Part shown: one piece after another, positions 56,907 to 64,000 of the stretch
Layout: each line of letters opens with the position of its first letter
Position numbering within the stretch: position 1 is the first letter of the stretch
From: Psychrobacter immobilis
Lineage (GTDB): Bacteria; Pseudomonadota; Gammaproteobacteria; Pseudomonadales; Moraxellaceae
Length of the DNA stretch: 64,000 bases
Reading direction: 5' to 3'
NCBI GenBank assembly: GCA_904846265.1
Contig: CAJHAA010000007.1
Span: 1-64,000, forward strand
Program-made: the position numbers and the translations under genes
The notes under the pieces: generated by a model
What the model was told of the DNA's origin: nothing
The model's input: only the letters and a program-made list of their open reading frames with translations
Database searches by the model: none

Positions 56907-58151
56907 CTATAGTTTTGCTTGAGTAGCACCCTGCTCACTTCCTAAGGTAGTATAGCTACCCCTCTCCCTAATTCCTTCACTTTTCCAGTACTCATCATAT
57001 AGTGCATCAAGCGCATATTTAAAGCCACAATCATGTATTTTGAAGATATCGTCAAAAAATACCTTCGACATAGCTGATTCAGGCAAATTAACTTCACGAT
57101 TAAATGGTTTACATTGCCATATACCATTCGCAACTTTATCAATATTGCTTTGAAGAATAGTATGTATAGAATTTGAGGCATGTTTATTCGTAATTTTTGG
57201 CTCGTTTGAATATGAGGAAGCACTTTCAACTGCCATCCAAATAAGACGACACAGCTCAGCTACAGAGTAAGTAGTCAAGTTTGACTGTAACAGGCTCATC
57301 ATCTTTCCTCCTAATGGAGGTGACAAATTATTAAATCTGACCCTTTCAATAAGATAGCTCATGCACTCCGCTAACTGGATATTCTCACACCAATCCCTGA
57401 ACGTAACATTATCGATTAAATCATTGATAATTTTTTTCTCTTTTATTTTGATGCTAAAATTGATTATGTCTTTTGCATCATATGCAAAGTCAAAGGTAGC
57501 TTGAGAGTAGTCTAGATTTATATCTATCTCACCTGATTCAGCGATATTTGCATAATCCAAGCTATCTAATGGATTCAGTAATAAGACATTGGTTTTAAAT
57601 AGATGCTCTAGTATCCTCTCATCCATCGTAGATAAAGGAGATAAAGGTCTTTGTAAGTTGTCCGTTAATGAAAGTGTGGTCTTCGGATTATCAGCTCCAA
57701 GACTCTCAAAAATAGCCAGCAAAAGAAGCTTGTCGATCAAACTGAGATCTCCCACTAAAGGAATAGCGTTTTCCTGTTCTGATCTGTAGTTATTGAGAGC
57801 ATCAATAACAGCCTGTTGTTGCTCTTGCTCTAATCTCTCCTGCTGCTCTTTGAGTTCATTCAAGCATTTATTACAGCGCCACTTATCTAAGTCTAGATGA
57901 ATTAGCTCAGATCGAGTCTTACAGTTTTTAGCAACTCCACAATCTATACATTGGCAATCTAACACTAAGATATGAGCGTTTTCTTTAGCTATTTTAGGTA
58001 TTTCATAGTACTTAAAGCCATACTCTTCACCAATTTCTTTACAGGTAAATACATAGCTATTTTTATTAGCTTTTTCGCGTAACCAATATTTTTCGCAAAT
58101 TCCTTTATTAATTTCAGTGATGTTTAGCTGATATTCTAATTTTGTTTTCAT
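56907..58151 (-). CDS. Unknown 414-residue protein with Cys-pair motif
   Basis: Starts at ATG 58151 (GAGGG upstream). Residues 60-100 hold paired cysteines, LDCQCIDCGVAKNC and WRCNKCLNEL, that look like a zinc-binding treble-clef or ribbon. A Gln/Glu-rich helix (about 102-130) follows, and then a roughly 280-residue, probably helical region with LIDKLLLLAIFESLGAD. No enzyme motif or membrane helix is seen and no family was recognised. It is divergent from an XRE regulator 84 bp away, which often indicates joint control. Confidence 0.6.
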   Translation of the reverse strand: MKTKLEYQLNITEINKGICEKYWLREKANKNSYVFTCKEIGEEYGFKYYEIPKIAKENAHILVLDCQCIDCGVAKNCKTRSELIHLDLDKWRCNKCLNELKEQQERLEQEQQQAVIDALNNYRSEQENAIPLVGDLSLIDKLLLLAIFESLGADNPKTTLSLTDNLQRPLSPLSTMDERILEHLFKTNVLLLNPLDSLDYANIAESGEIDINLDYSQATFDFAYDAKDIINFSIKIKEKKIINDLIDNVTFRDWCENIQLAECMSYLIERVRFNNLSPPLGGKMMSLLQSNLTTYSVAELCRLIWMAVESASSYSNEPKITNKHASNSIHTILQSNIDKVANGIWQCKPFNREVNLPESAMSKVFFDDIFKIHDCGFKYALDALYDEYWKSEGIRERGSYTTLGSEQGATQAKL

Positions 58152-58172
58152 ACACACCCTCTAATACCGACT

Positions 58173-58228
58173 ATATCCCGTGGATATTATAGCTGACCAC
58201 TGTGAGTATTGCTATTTTTAGCAGTGGT
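58173..58228. promoter_or_regulatory. Palindromic operator candidates between divergent genes
   Basis: ATATCC-cgt-GGATAT (58173-58187), extendable to CTATATCCCGTGGATATTATAG with mismatches, and a wider pair ACCACTG (58196-58202) / CAGTGGT (58222-58228). Both lie in the 84-bp gap between the unknown Cys-rich gene and the XRE regulator. Symmetric sites next to a small XRE gene resemble the operators of restriction-modification controller (C) proteins. Confidence 0.4.
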
Positions 58229-58235
58229 TAATGAG

Positions 58236-58445
58236 ATGACGACAGATGAGCGCATGATAGCCTTTGGAAAGCGTGTTCGTGAGGTACGAAGAAATAAAGG
58301 AATATCTCAGGAAAAACTGGCTGAATTAGCAGGAATCGATAGAAGCTATATGGGAAATATTGAGCGTGGTGAGAAGAATATAACGCTTAAGAAGGCGTAT
58401 GAAGTTTGTGATGCATTAGAGATGGATATAAAGGATTTAATTTGA
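58236..58445 (+). CDS. XRE-family helix-turn-helix regulator (controller-protein-like)
   Basis: 69 residues from ATG 58236. Nearly the whole protein is one HTH domain: IAFGKRVREVRRNKGISQEK, LAELAGIDRSYMGNIERGEK, ITLKKAYEVCDALEMDIKDL. The size and sequence resemble C proteins that time the expression of restriction enzymes. It is the only rightward gene in this part, with the restriction gene and PHP-ATPase gene facing it. The target is inferred only. Confidence 0.85.
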   Translation: MTTDERMIAFGKRVREVRRNKGISQEKLAELAGIDRSYMGNIERGEKNITLKKAYEVCDALEMDIKDLI

Positions 58446-58527
58446 AATTATATACTCAAAAGAACTAGGTTGGTTATCGATACATGATTTGATAACGAAC
58501 CTAGTATTTAGTAGTCTTCTCAACAAA

Positions 58528-61293
58528 TTAAAAATTATATTTTTGTTCTCTTAATCTGAAGGCAGTATTCCCCCCTTCGAGAATTTCACAAACATGCTCT
58601 TTTATGGTTTTAGATTCTAAAATAGATGCATGTTCAGAATCAGACTTAACGTCCGACTCAATACTACCAAGCTTATATTCAAACTTTTTACTGTTACTAT
58701 TAGGAGTTTTAGATCCGTGCTGATTCGCAACAATAATCTGTTCACTATCAGCGTTAACCACAACATTCGCATTATGTGTTACTAGAATGATTTGTCTTTT
58801 GGATTTCTTCTCTTTAATGTATGTTACAAGCTCTGTATAAATTGCTCTGTTATCCAAATCATCTTCAGGTTGATCTATTATTATTGGACATTTTCTTTCG
58901 CTGCATTCTAGGCTTAATTTTAAAACTACAAAAGCTTTTTTGCCTTGTGACATCTCAATGTAACTATCGCCTTCATAGAGAACATCATAGCTAAGTTTAA
59001 ACCAAGTCGTAGTTAAGAAGTCAGAATGAAAATTCTCTTCTGTAAAGCCTGATTTCAGCTTAATCGTACCCTTTTTCAATGCTTCACTGATATCGATAAA
59101 ACCCACAAATAGAGCTTCTACATCAAGAAATTGTAAATTTGCATAGTTTTGTGCTTTTTCTGGTTGTTGATTAATATACTTGACTATAAACTCATTAAAC
59201 TTGTCGCTCTGAAACTTTGGAATAGGTGATATTTCTAAGCTATTATCCTCAAGCACTTTAATCTCTTCAGTTAGAAGTAAAGGCTCTTTATTTATTAAAC
59301 TCCAATTATCATGAGCTTTAGTTAAAATTATGCTAGATTCATGTCTAATTTCATTGATCTCATCTTCTAACTGCGTGATAACTTCAAGCTTTTGATTTTC
59401 TCTAGTTTTTTGGATTATTAATGGCTTTATCGACTCAGTAGCTTTAAGGTACTGCTCTATTTGGATAAATTTACTATCTGTATCTATTAAAGAAATTTGC
59501 TCCTCATAATAATCCTTAGTAGTATCTAGAGCTAGTTTTGCTGCTTGCTTTAACTCTTCAACTTGGGCTTCAACAAACGTTTCGATATTGTTAAGCTTTT
59601 CTTCTGTAGTGTTTTTTATATATTGGTAAAATGGATTATCTAAAAATGGATTGCTAATTTCTAATACATTTTTTACGGATAGATTATTTATATCTTCTAT
59701 AGTGCTTTTAAGAGTGGTGAGACCATACTCCAGATTTTTCAAAGCAGCTTGTTTTTTACTATGCTCTTCAAGATCTTGCTGAGTATAGCTTCCAACACTA
59801 GACTTGTTTATTAACTGATTTAATCTGTCAATCTGCTGTGAAATATCGCTTTTATTTCCAATGCTATTTGACTGTTCAAGCTTTTGGTTGATAAGTTCTT
59901 GATTACTAAAATAGCTCGAAAGCTGACTAGCATTTTTTTGTCTCAACTCTGCAATTTTTTTATCACTATCTTCATAGACTTTCGGGTTTAATTGGAACAG
60001 GATATCTTTAACTATACTTTCAATACCTTCTTCATGTGTTTTATGAAACATATGACCTTGATAAAAATAATCTATAGACCTTGTATCATCTTCCTTATTA
60101 TCCTGCCAAATTATTTTAATACAATCTGAAATTTCTTGAACATGATTTTCTGGTGCACCATTTTTCAGAGAACTAGGAGCAACCTTGTTAGCGATACACT
60201 GGACTAAGGTAGATTTGCCAGAAGAACGTCCGCCAATAATAGCATTAAGGTTTGGATTCAAACAAAGAACGTTAGTACCTATGTTTTCATGATTGATTTC
60301 AATTCTATCAATCACTTCATAGTCTGTCTTAGGTTCTGGTCTATTTAAACCTATATATACACGAGTTTCAGGCTCATGTAATATCTGTTTCAGACCTTCA
60401 AAAGATGGTTCAGCCTTAATCCAACAATATCGCTGTTTATCTGGTTCAAATAATTTGTCAAGATTATGTGCATCACTACCATGAACACAAGGTTTAAATG
60501 AGCCTAGTTTTTTTAAGAATTCATCTTTATTTTCACTTTCCTTACCTAGGAAAAAATTTATATCTTTAGGGTTTGGTGAAAAAATTACATCAGATAATTT
60601 ATAGATTGATTCTCGGAGCTTACTCAGAGTAGAGTTTTCAGATTGTTGAAAAAATCTTTCATGACCTTGATATGATGAATTACCATCCTTATTGGAATTA
60701 GCGACCGTAATAATACAATTATCTTTAAAGGTTGGCATCTCTTGAAATGCCTTTATTATGTCAGATGGGTTTAATATAAAATTGCTAACTCCTTTTTTAA
60801 GTGCTGTCCCATCATCCAATAGATAATTATTATCTACATCTTTTCCCAAGCGTATCAGATCATTCCTATCAAGGCTATAAGTCTTGGTGTCAGAGTAGAT
60901 AAATTTTAATAGTCTGGCAAACTGTGACTCGTAAACTTCGCAATAATCTGGATCTAATAGGAGATGTAGATTAATCAGTCCACCTTTATCAGTGCTAGGT
61001 GTTACTCTTAATTCAACATTCGGTATTAAGAATATTTTGCCGATCCTATCTTTTTCTATATCATTAAAACTCTGATTAGTGTGTACTTCAGTCTGGAACT
61101 GCTTAACTTTTTTGTAATTTTCAACATTAAAATAATCAGTAATCCCAATTACTTTAATCTCTTTCTCTAAAGCCTTTTTAAATAATTCGACACAAAAATT
61201 TTCAAAAGTTATATCACCAAATTGATCGTTTTTAGCAGTTCCTTTTGTATGAACATGTAAATCCCAACGACCCCATTCTGAACCTCGATACAT
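58528..61293 (-). CDS. PHP-domain SMC-like ATPase, Ppl/TrlF-like defence protein
   Basis: 921 residues from the ATG at 61293 (AAGGA seven bases upstream). N-terminal PHP phosphoesterase-like domain with the metal motif WDLHVHTKGT and GITDYFN. A P-loop IIGGRSSGKSTLVQCIA lies near residue 355, followed by about 350 residues of coiled coil, then Walker B region IIIDQPEDDLDNRAIY near 805 and the H-loop ILVTHNANVVVNAD. This PHP plus SMC-like ATPase layout matches the antiphage gene ppl (polymerase/histidinol phosphatase-like) and TrlF-family ATPases. It lies 73 bp behind the type III restriction gene, same strand. Confidence 0.75.
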   Translation of the reverse strand: MYRGSEWGRWDLHVHTKGTAKNDQFGDITFENFCVELFKKALEKEIKVIGITDYFNVENYKKVKQFQTEVHTNQSFNDIEKDRIGKIFLIPNVELRVTPSTDKGGLINLHLLLDPDYCEVYESQFARLLKFIYSDTKTYSLDRNDLIRLGKDVDNNYLLDDGTALKKGVSNFILNPSDIIKAFQEMPTFKDNCIITVANSNKDGNSSYQGHERFFQQSENSTLSKLRESIYKLSDVIFSPNPKDINFFLGKESENKDEFLKKLGSFKPCVHGSDAHNLDKLFEPDKQRYCWIKAEPSFEGLKQILHEPETRVYIGLNRPEPKTDYEVIDRIEINHENIGTNVLCLNPNLNAIIGGRSSGKSTLVQCIANKVAPSSLKNGAPENHVQEISDCIKIIWQDNKEDDTRSIDYFYQGHMFHKTHEEGIESIVKDILFQLNPKVYEDSDKKIAELRQKNASQLSSYFSNQELINQKLEQSNSIGNKSDISQQIDRLNQLINKSSVGSYTQQDLEEHSKKQAALKNLEYGLTTLKSTIEDINNLSVKNVLEISNPFLDNPFYQYIKNTTEEKLNNIETFVEAQVEELKQAAKLALDTTKDYYEEQISLIDTDSKFIQIEQYLKATESIKPLIIQKTRENQKLEVITQLEDEINEIRHESSIILTKAHDNWSLINKEPLLLTEEIKVLEDNSLEISPIPKFQSDKFNEFIVKYINQQPEKAQNYANLQFLDVEALFVGFIDISEALKKGTIKLKSGFTEENFHSDFLTTTWFKLSYDVLYEGDSYIEMSQGKKAFVVLKLSLECSERKCPIIIDQPEDDLDNRAIYTELVTYIKEKKSKRQIILVTHNANVVVNADSEQIIVANQHGSKTPNSNSKKFEYKLGSIESDVKSDSEHASILESKTIKEHVCEILEGGNTAFRLREQKYNF

Positions 61294-61366
61294 GTTAACG
61301 TCCTTATTACCCAATGAAATGTTAAAGTTATTATTTAGTTTGCTCTCATTATTGACGCATCTTCCT

Positions 61367-64000
61367 CTATCTAGCCCGATCCAACGCCTTCCTAATAATG
61401 TCCTTCACCAAATCATCTTGAAACTGGGTGCTAAAACTCACGCTAAGCCCGTCTGCTTCCATCTGATTAAACAAACGCTCAGCATGCTTAATCTTGCGAT
61501 TTTCTTCTGCTCTCAGGCTATCAGATGAACTGGTATCTTTAGTTTCAATGATTAAATTGAGCGTTTGACCTTTTTCAGTCTCAACCACATAAGCAAAGTC
61601 AGGTGAGTAAGCACCACCTCCAGCTATTGGTATTCTGATTGAATTTCGGGGAATCTTACTAAATACCGTAACGTGTTGTATTTCCTCTTTTATATTCTCC
61701 TTTTCCAAAGAGGAGTCATAAAAAATGTCTTCAAAAAGAAAGTCATCATTAGGCTTGCCGTTATCATAATGAACACCTAGCTGACCTGATTTTAACTCGA
61801 GTAAAGGTGAGCCAGTTGAATCCGTATAGCTGGTGGGGTGTACCTGATTCGATATGATGTTATAGCCGATCTCAAACTTCTGCATAGCATTTTGGAACAG
61901 ATACAGCTTTACCCCATCAGCAAACTTACGGATAGTTTGGATATTTAAGTACTCATTAATATCCAGACCCTGTTCACCTTTGTCTTTTAAATTTTTGAGA
62001 GTAACGAACGCTTTATGTAAGGTTGGTAGTTTTATATACGTTTTTTCAGATAACTGACGTAAGAAACTACCGTAACCCATGGTGCTGATTTTTGCGAAGT
62101 CTTCCTCATCATCATATACACTCTGATAACCAGCTTGATTATTGTGGATATGAAGCTTCGATACCTTTGTTACGAGCCCAGTCTTACTGAAGTTATTAGC
62201 AGCAACCTCTTGCTTGAGATAGTCCATAAGTAACTTTTCATAAAAATTACCTTCATCTTCAAACTGATATTCTAAAATAGCGCGCTGGTTAATCAGCTCC
62301 CATAACTCCTTAAGTTCTTCATACTTACCGAGTCTAACTTTGGTTTTAGATTTTGTGTCCTCTTTAGACTTATTCTCAATCTTACCTTTTTTAAGTGATT
62401 TACCAAAGGCATCAGGATAGAGATCTTTAAGCGCTTGATAGCCACCCTCTAAAAACTTCTCATTATCATCAATTAAGCTTTGGTCGTAGAGTTGATTGCT
62501 AAGCTCTCTTTTACTCACATCATAGTGCTTTTTGATTCGCTCAACTAACTCATTGTTCAGCTCTTCTGGCACTACTTCTGAAGCAGAGGTCTGATTAATC
62601 TCTTGGGTCAGCTCCTCTACAAAATCCTTTTCTGTAAAGTCGACATAGTAGTTTAAGCGAAAGTCATCGGTCTTCTCTCTCGCCATGTGCTCATTGACAG
62701 GTAGTCGCAAACCTCGTCCTACCTCCTGTAGTTTAGAGGTCGTACTACCACTTGAGCGTAGCTTACAGATTTGAAAGACGTTTGGATTATCCCACCCTTC
62801 GCGTAGTGTCCATTTAGAGAAAATAAAGCGTCTTGGATTATCCAGTGACAATAAACTTTCTTTATCATGCAATATCTCATTAATTTCGGCTTCGATTTTC
62901 TCGTCGTTACCTGTATTATCTTTTGAAAAATAGCCACCATGGGTCAGACTGACATCTTTAATAGTCCGCTGTAAATACTGCTTATAGAATGGATCTGTTT
63001 CTTTAGCAAGATAGGAGTTAGCTATTGCTAGTACCCAAGTCTCAAACTGTGTTTTTAAACTGCCAGCGAGCTCATTACCGTCTCTATAACCCTCGATATC
63101 ATCGATAAAGAACAAAGTTAACGGTTTGATACGCGGACTGCGAGTAAGCAGCTCTCGCTCTAGTTTAAAGTGCTCTTTGATAGCCTTTTGAATCATACTG
63201 TCTTGAAGTGATTCATGATAAGAGTAAGGGTTAATACTCTCGTCTTTTTTAAGCTCAATACCGTTACTAAGAACCAAAGTAGTTTTATTTAATTTTTCGA
63301 TATTTAAACTATGTATCGCTGAGTGGATGCTTGAAAGTGAATCATCACTACCAAGTATATGGCGAGTCTTAGTACCATTTTCGCTAAGCTCAAACTCGGC
63401 TTCTTTACCATCTAATGACTTTAAAGTGAGCTTAGCGTTGTCATTACCTGATAAGGTTTCAACATAGGCGGTAACTCCTTTGACTAGGTCTTGGTTAAAG
63501 GCATCAACAGCAGTTAGATGGTAAATGAGGTTTTTATATTCATCGTTGAAAGTTGCACCATAGCGTAGCGTGAACTGAGCTTTTAAGTTTGATATGCTTT
63601 TCCAAGTTTTACCCGTCTGTGGAAACTTATGCGGTTCGTCTATGATAACTACAGGGTTAATACCTGCTAAAGCATCGATTGCTCTATCGTACTTCTCTCC
63701 AAGCAGTGCGCGATCAAATCTTTCTTCTTGGATAGTAGGTGAGTTAATCATGCCTTGGTTAATCACTAAAACGTGAATTTTACTTTTGTCACCGTGACTG
63801 GCATTGACAAACTGAGTCACAGACTCTGGCATATACGATCTTTTGCCTTTCTTACTTTTTTTGCTCTCAACTACATAAGTGACAATTTGCTTATCATGAT
63901 ATTCACCTTGAAAATCATGGCGAAAGTGCTCACGTAAAGCGTCACTTTTTAAGAAGTTTACTGTACCAGCTTTGATAGAAAGAGTGGGCACGACGACGAT
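61367..64000 (-). CDS. res: Type III restriction enzyme, Res subunit (N-terminus outside window)
   Basis: 878 codons open to the window edge; the apparent GTG start inside is only part of IVVVPTLSIKAGT, so the real start and the Walker A motif lie to the right. Superfamily 2 helicase motifs: IDEPHKF (DExx box variant), FSKWTLREGWDNPNVFQICKL, and EVGRGLRLPV (motif VI). The C-terminal endonuclease has a PD-(E/D)xK pattern, SPDFAYVV then LIIETKD. Restricts DNA with two inversely oriented unmodified sites, together with the Mod methyltransferase, expected just right of the window. Confidence 0.88.
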   Translation of the reverse strand: MVVVPTLSIKAGTVNFLKSDALREHFRHDFQGEYHDKQIVTYVVESKKSKKGKRSYMPESVTQFVNASHGDKSKIHVLVINQGMINSPTIQEERFDRALLGEKYDRAIDALAGINPVVIIDEPHKFPQTGKTWKSISNLKAQFTLRYGATFNDEYKNLIYHLTAVDAFNQDLVKGVTAYVETLSGNDNAKLTLKSLDGKEAEFELSENGTKTRHILGSDDSLSSIHSAIHSLNIEKLNKTTLVLSNGIELKKDESINPYSYHESLQDSMIQKAIKEHFKLERELLTRSPRIKPLTLFFIDDIEGYRDGNELAGSLKTQFETWVLAIANSYLAKETDPFYKQYLQRTIKDVSLTHGGYFSKDNTGNDEKIEAEINEILHDKESLLSLDNPRRFIFSKWTLREGWDNPNVFQICKLRSSGSTTSKLQEVGRGLRLPVNEHMAREKTDDFRLNYYVDFTEKDFVEELTQEINQTSASEVVPEELNNELVERIKKHYDVSKRELSNQLYDQSLIDDNEKFLEGGYQALKDLYPDAFGKSLKKGKIENKSKEDTKSKTKVRLGKYEELKELWELINQRAILEYQFEDEGNFYEKLLMDYLKQEVAANNFSKTGLVTKVSKLHIHNNQAGYQSVYDDEEDFAKISTMGYGSFLRQLSEKTYIKLPTLHKAFVTLKNLKDKGEQGLDINEYLNIQTIRKFADGVKLYLFQNAMQKFEIGYNIISNQVHPTSYTDSTGSPLLELKSGQLGVHYDNGKPNDDFLFEDIFYDSSLEKENIKEEIQHVTVFSKIPRNSIRIPIAGGGAYSPDFAYVVETEKGQTLNLIIETKDTSSSDSLRAEENRKIKHAERLFNQMEADGLSVSFSTQFQDDLVKDIIRKALDRAR

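Larger units (their letters stand above)
49295..64000 (+). mobile_element. GInt-type genomic island inserted in epmC (right end outside window)
   Basis: The left boundary is at about 49295, where epmC homology stops. From here composition is visibly richer in A+T and genes are accessory. The leading operon of three large tyrosine recombinases plus a small coiled-coil protein, with overlapping genes, matches the ginABCD operon that defines GInt islands (gin operon, cargo, A/T-rich end). Cargo in view: a second epmC, plasmid mobilisation and exclusion relics, an XRE regulator with divergent unknown gene, a PHP-ATPase defence-like protein, and a type III restriction subunit. The right end and the target-site repeat lie beyond 64000. 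Confidence 0.82.

Overview
This window looks like part of a chromosome from a gamma-proteobacterium of the Moraxellaceae, most likely Psychrobacter or a close relative. That is inferred from protein composition and from gene groupings such as split pntA with pntB, pyrB with an inactive pyrC', and the fabD-fabG-acpP cluster. The first 49 kb is ordinary core genome. The last 15 kb is an A+T-rich genomic island whose far end lies outside the window.

Core region, left to right. Positions 1-447 hold tandem strong promoters firing leftwards off the window, probably for an rRNA operon. Then come pssA and rlmJ (-), a 2OG-Fe(II) oxygenase and dapE (+) separated by a 7-bp tandem repeat, then a GyrI-like protein, iscX, a hotdog thioesterase and the pntA1-pntA2-pntB transhydrogenase operon (-). 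yaaA (+) follows. Next is a frameshifted formyltransferase-like/beta-propeller gene lying between the intact yaaA and a decayed second copy of the yaaA 3' end. An unlisted 47-residue membrane protein sits just before groEL. groES-groEL (-) has a good sigma-32 promoter. The next block holds a DUF3108 protein, a DUF2069/WrbA pair, a YihY/BrkB membrane protein, a large M66-like lipoprotein protease with 54-bp repeats, a DUF2254 protein, a Na+/H+ antiporter, DUF2127, pyrC'-pyrB, fbp, an rRNA methyltransferase, etfB-etfA, DUF421, a cold-shock protein, ilvI-ilvH-ilvC, a DUF4124 protein, nnr, queG, kbp, the fatty-acid cluster fabD-fabG-acpP, and yceD-rpmF.

Island (about 49,295 to beyond 64,000). The native epmC (EF-P hydroxylase) is cut inside its His-Glu-x-x-His metal-binding motif. 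The inserted DNA starts with a four-gene, overlapping operon: three large tyrosine recombinases and a small coiled-coil protein. This matches the ginABCD operon that defines GInt genomic islands. Directly behind it is a complete but divergent epmC homologue, so the element appears to carry a replacement for the gene it destroys. The cargo then contains plasmid debris (a truncated MobA/MobL relaxase start and an EexN-type lipoprotein with a doubled motif), an unknown Cys-rich protein facing an XRE regulator across a palindromic intergenic region, a PHP-ATPase protein resembling the Ppl antiphage protein, and the Res subunit of a type III restriction system that runs off the right edge.

The most interesting point is the self-complementing island: it breaks epmC and supplies its own copy beside its recombinase operon, together with phage-defence cargo. 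No database search was possible; family names come from recognised motifs and general knowledge.
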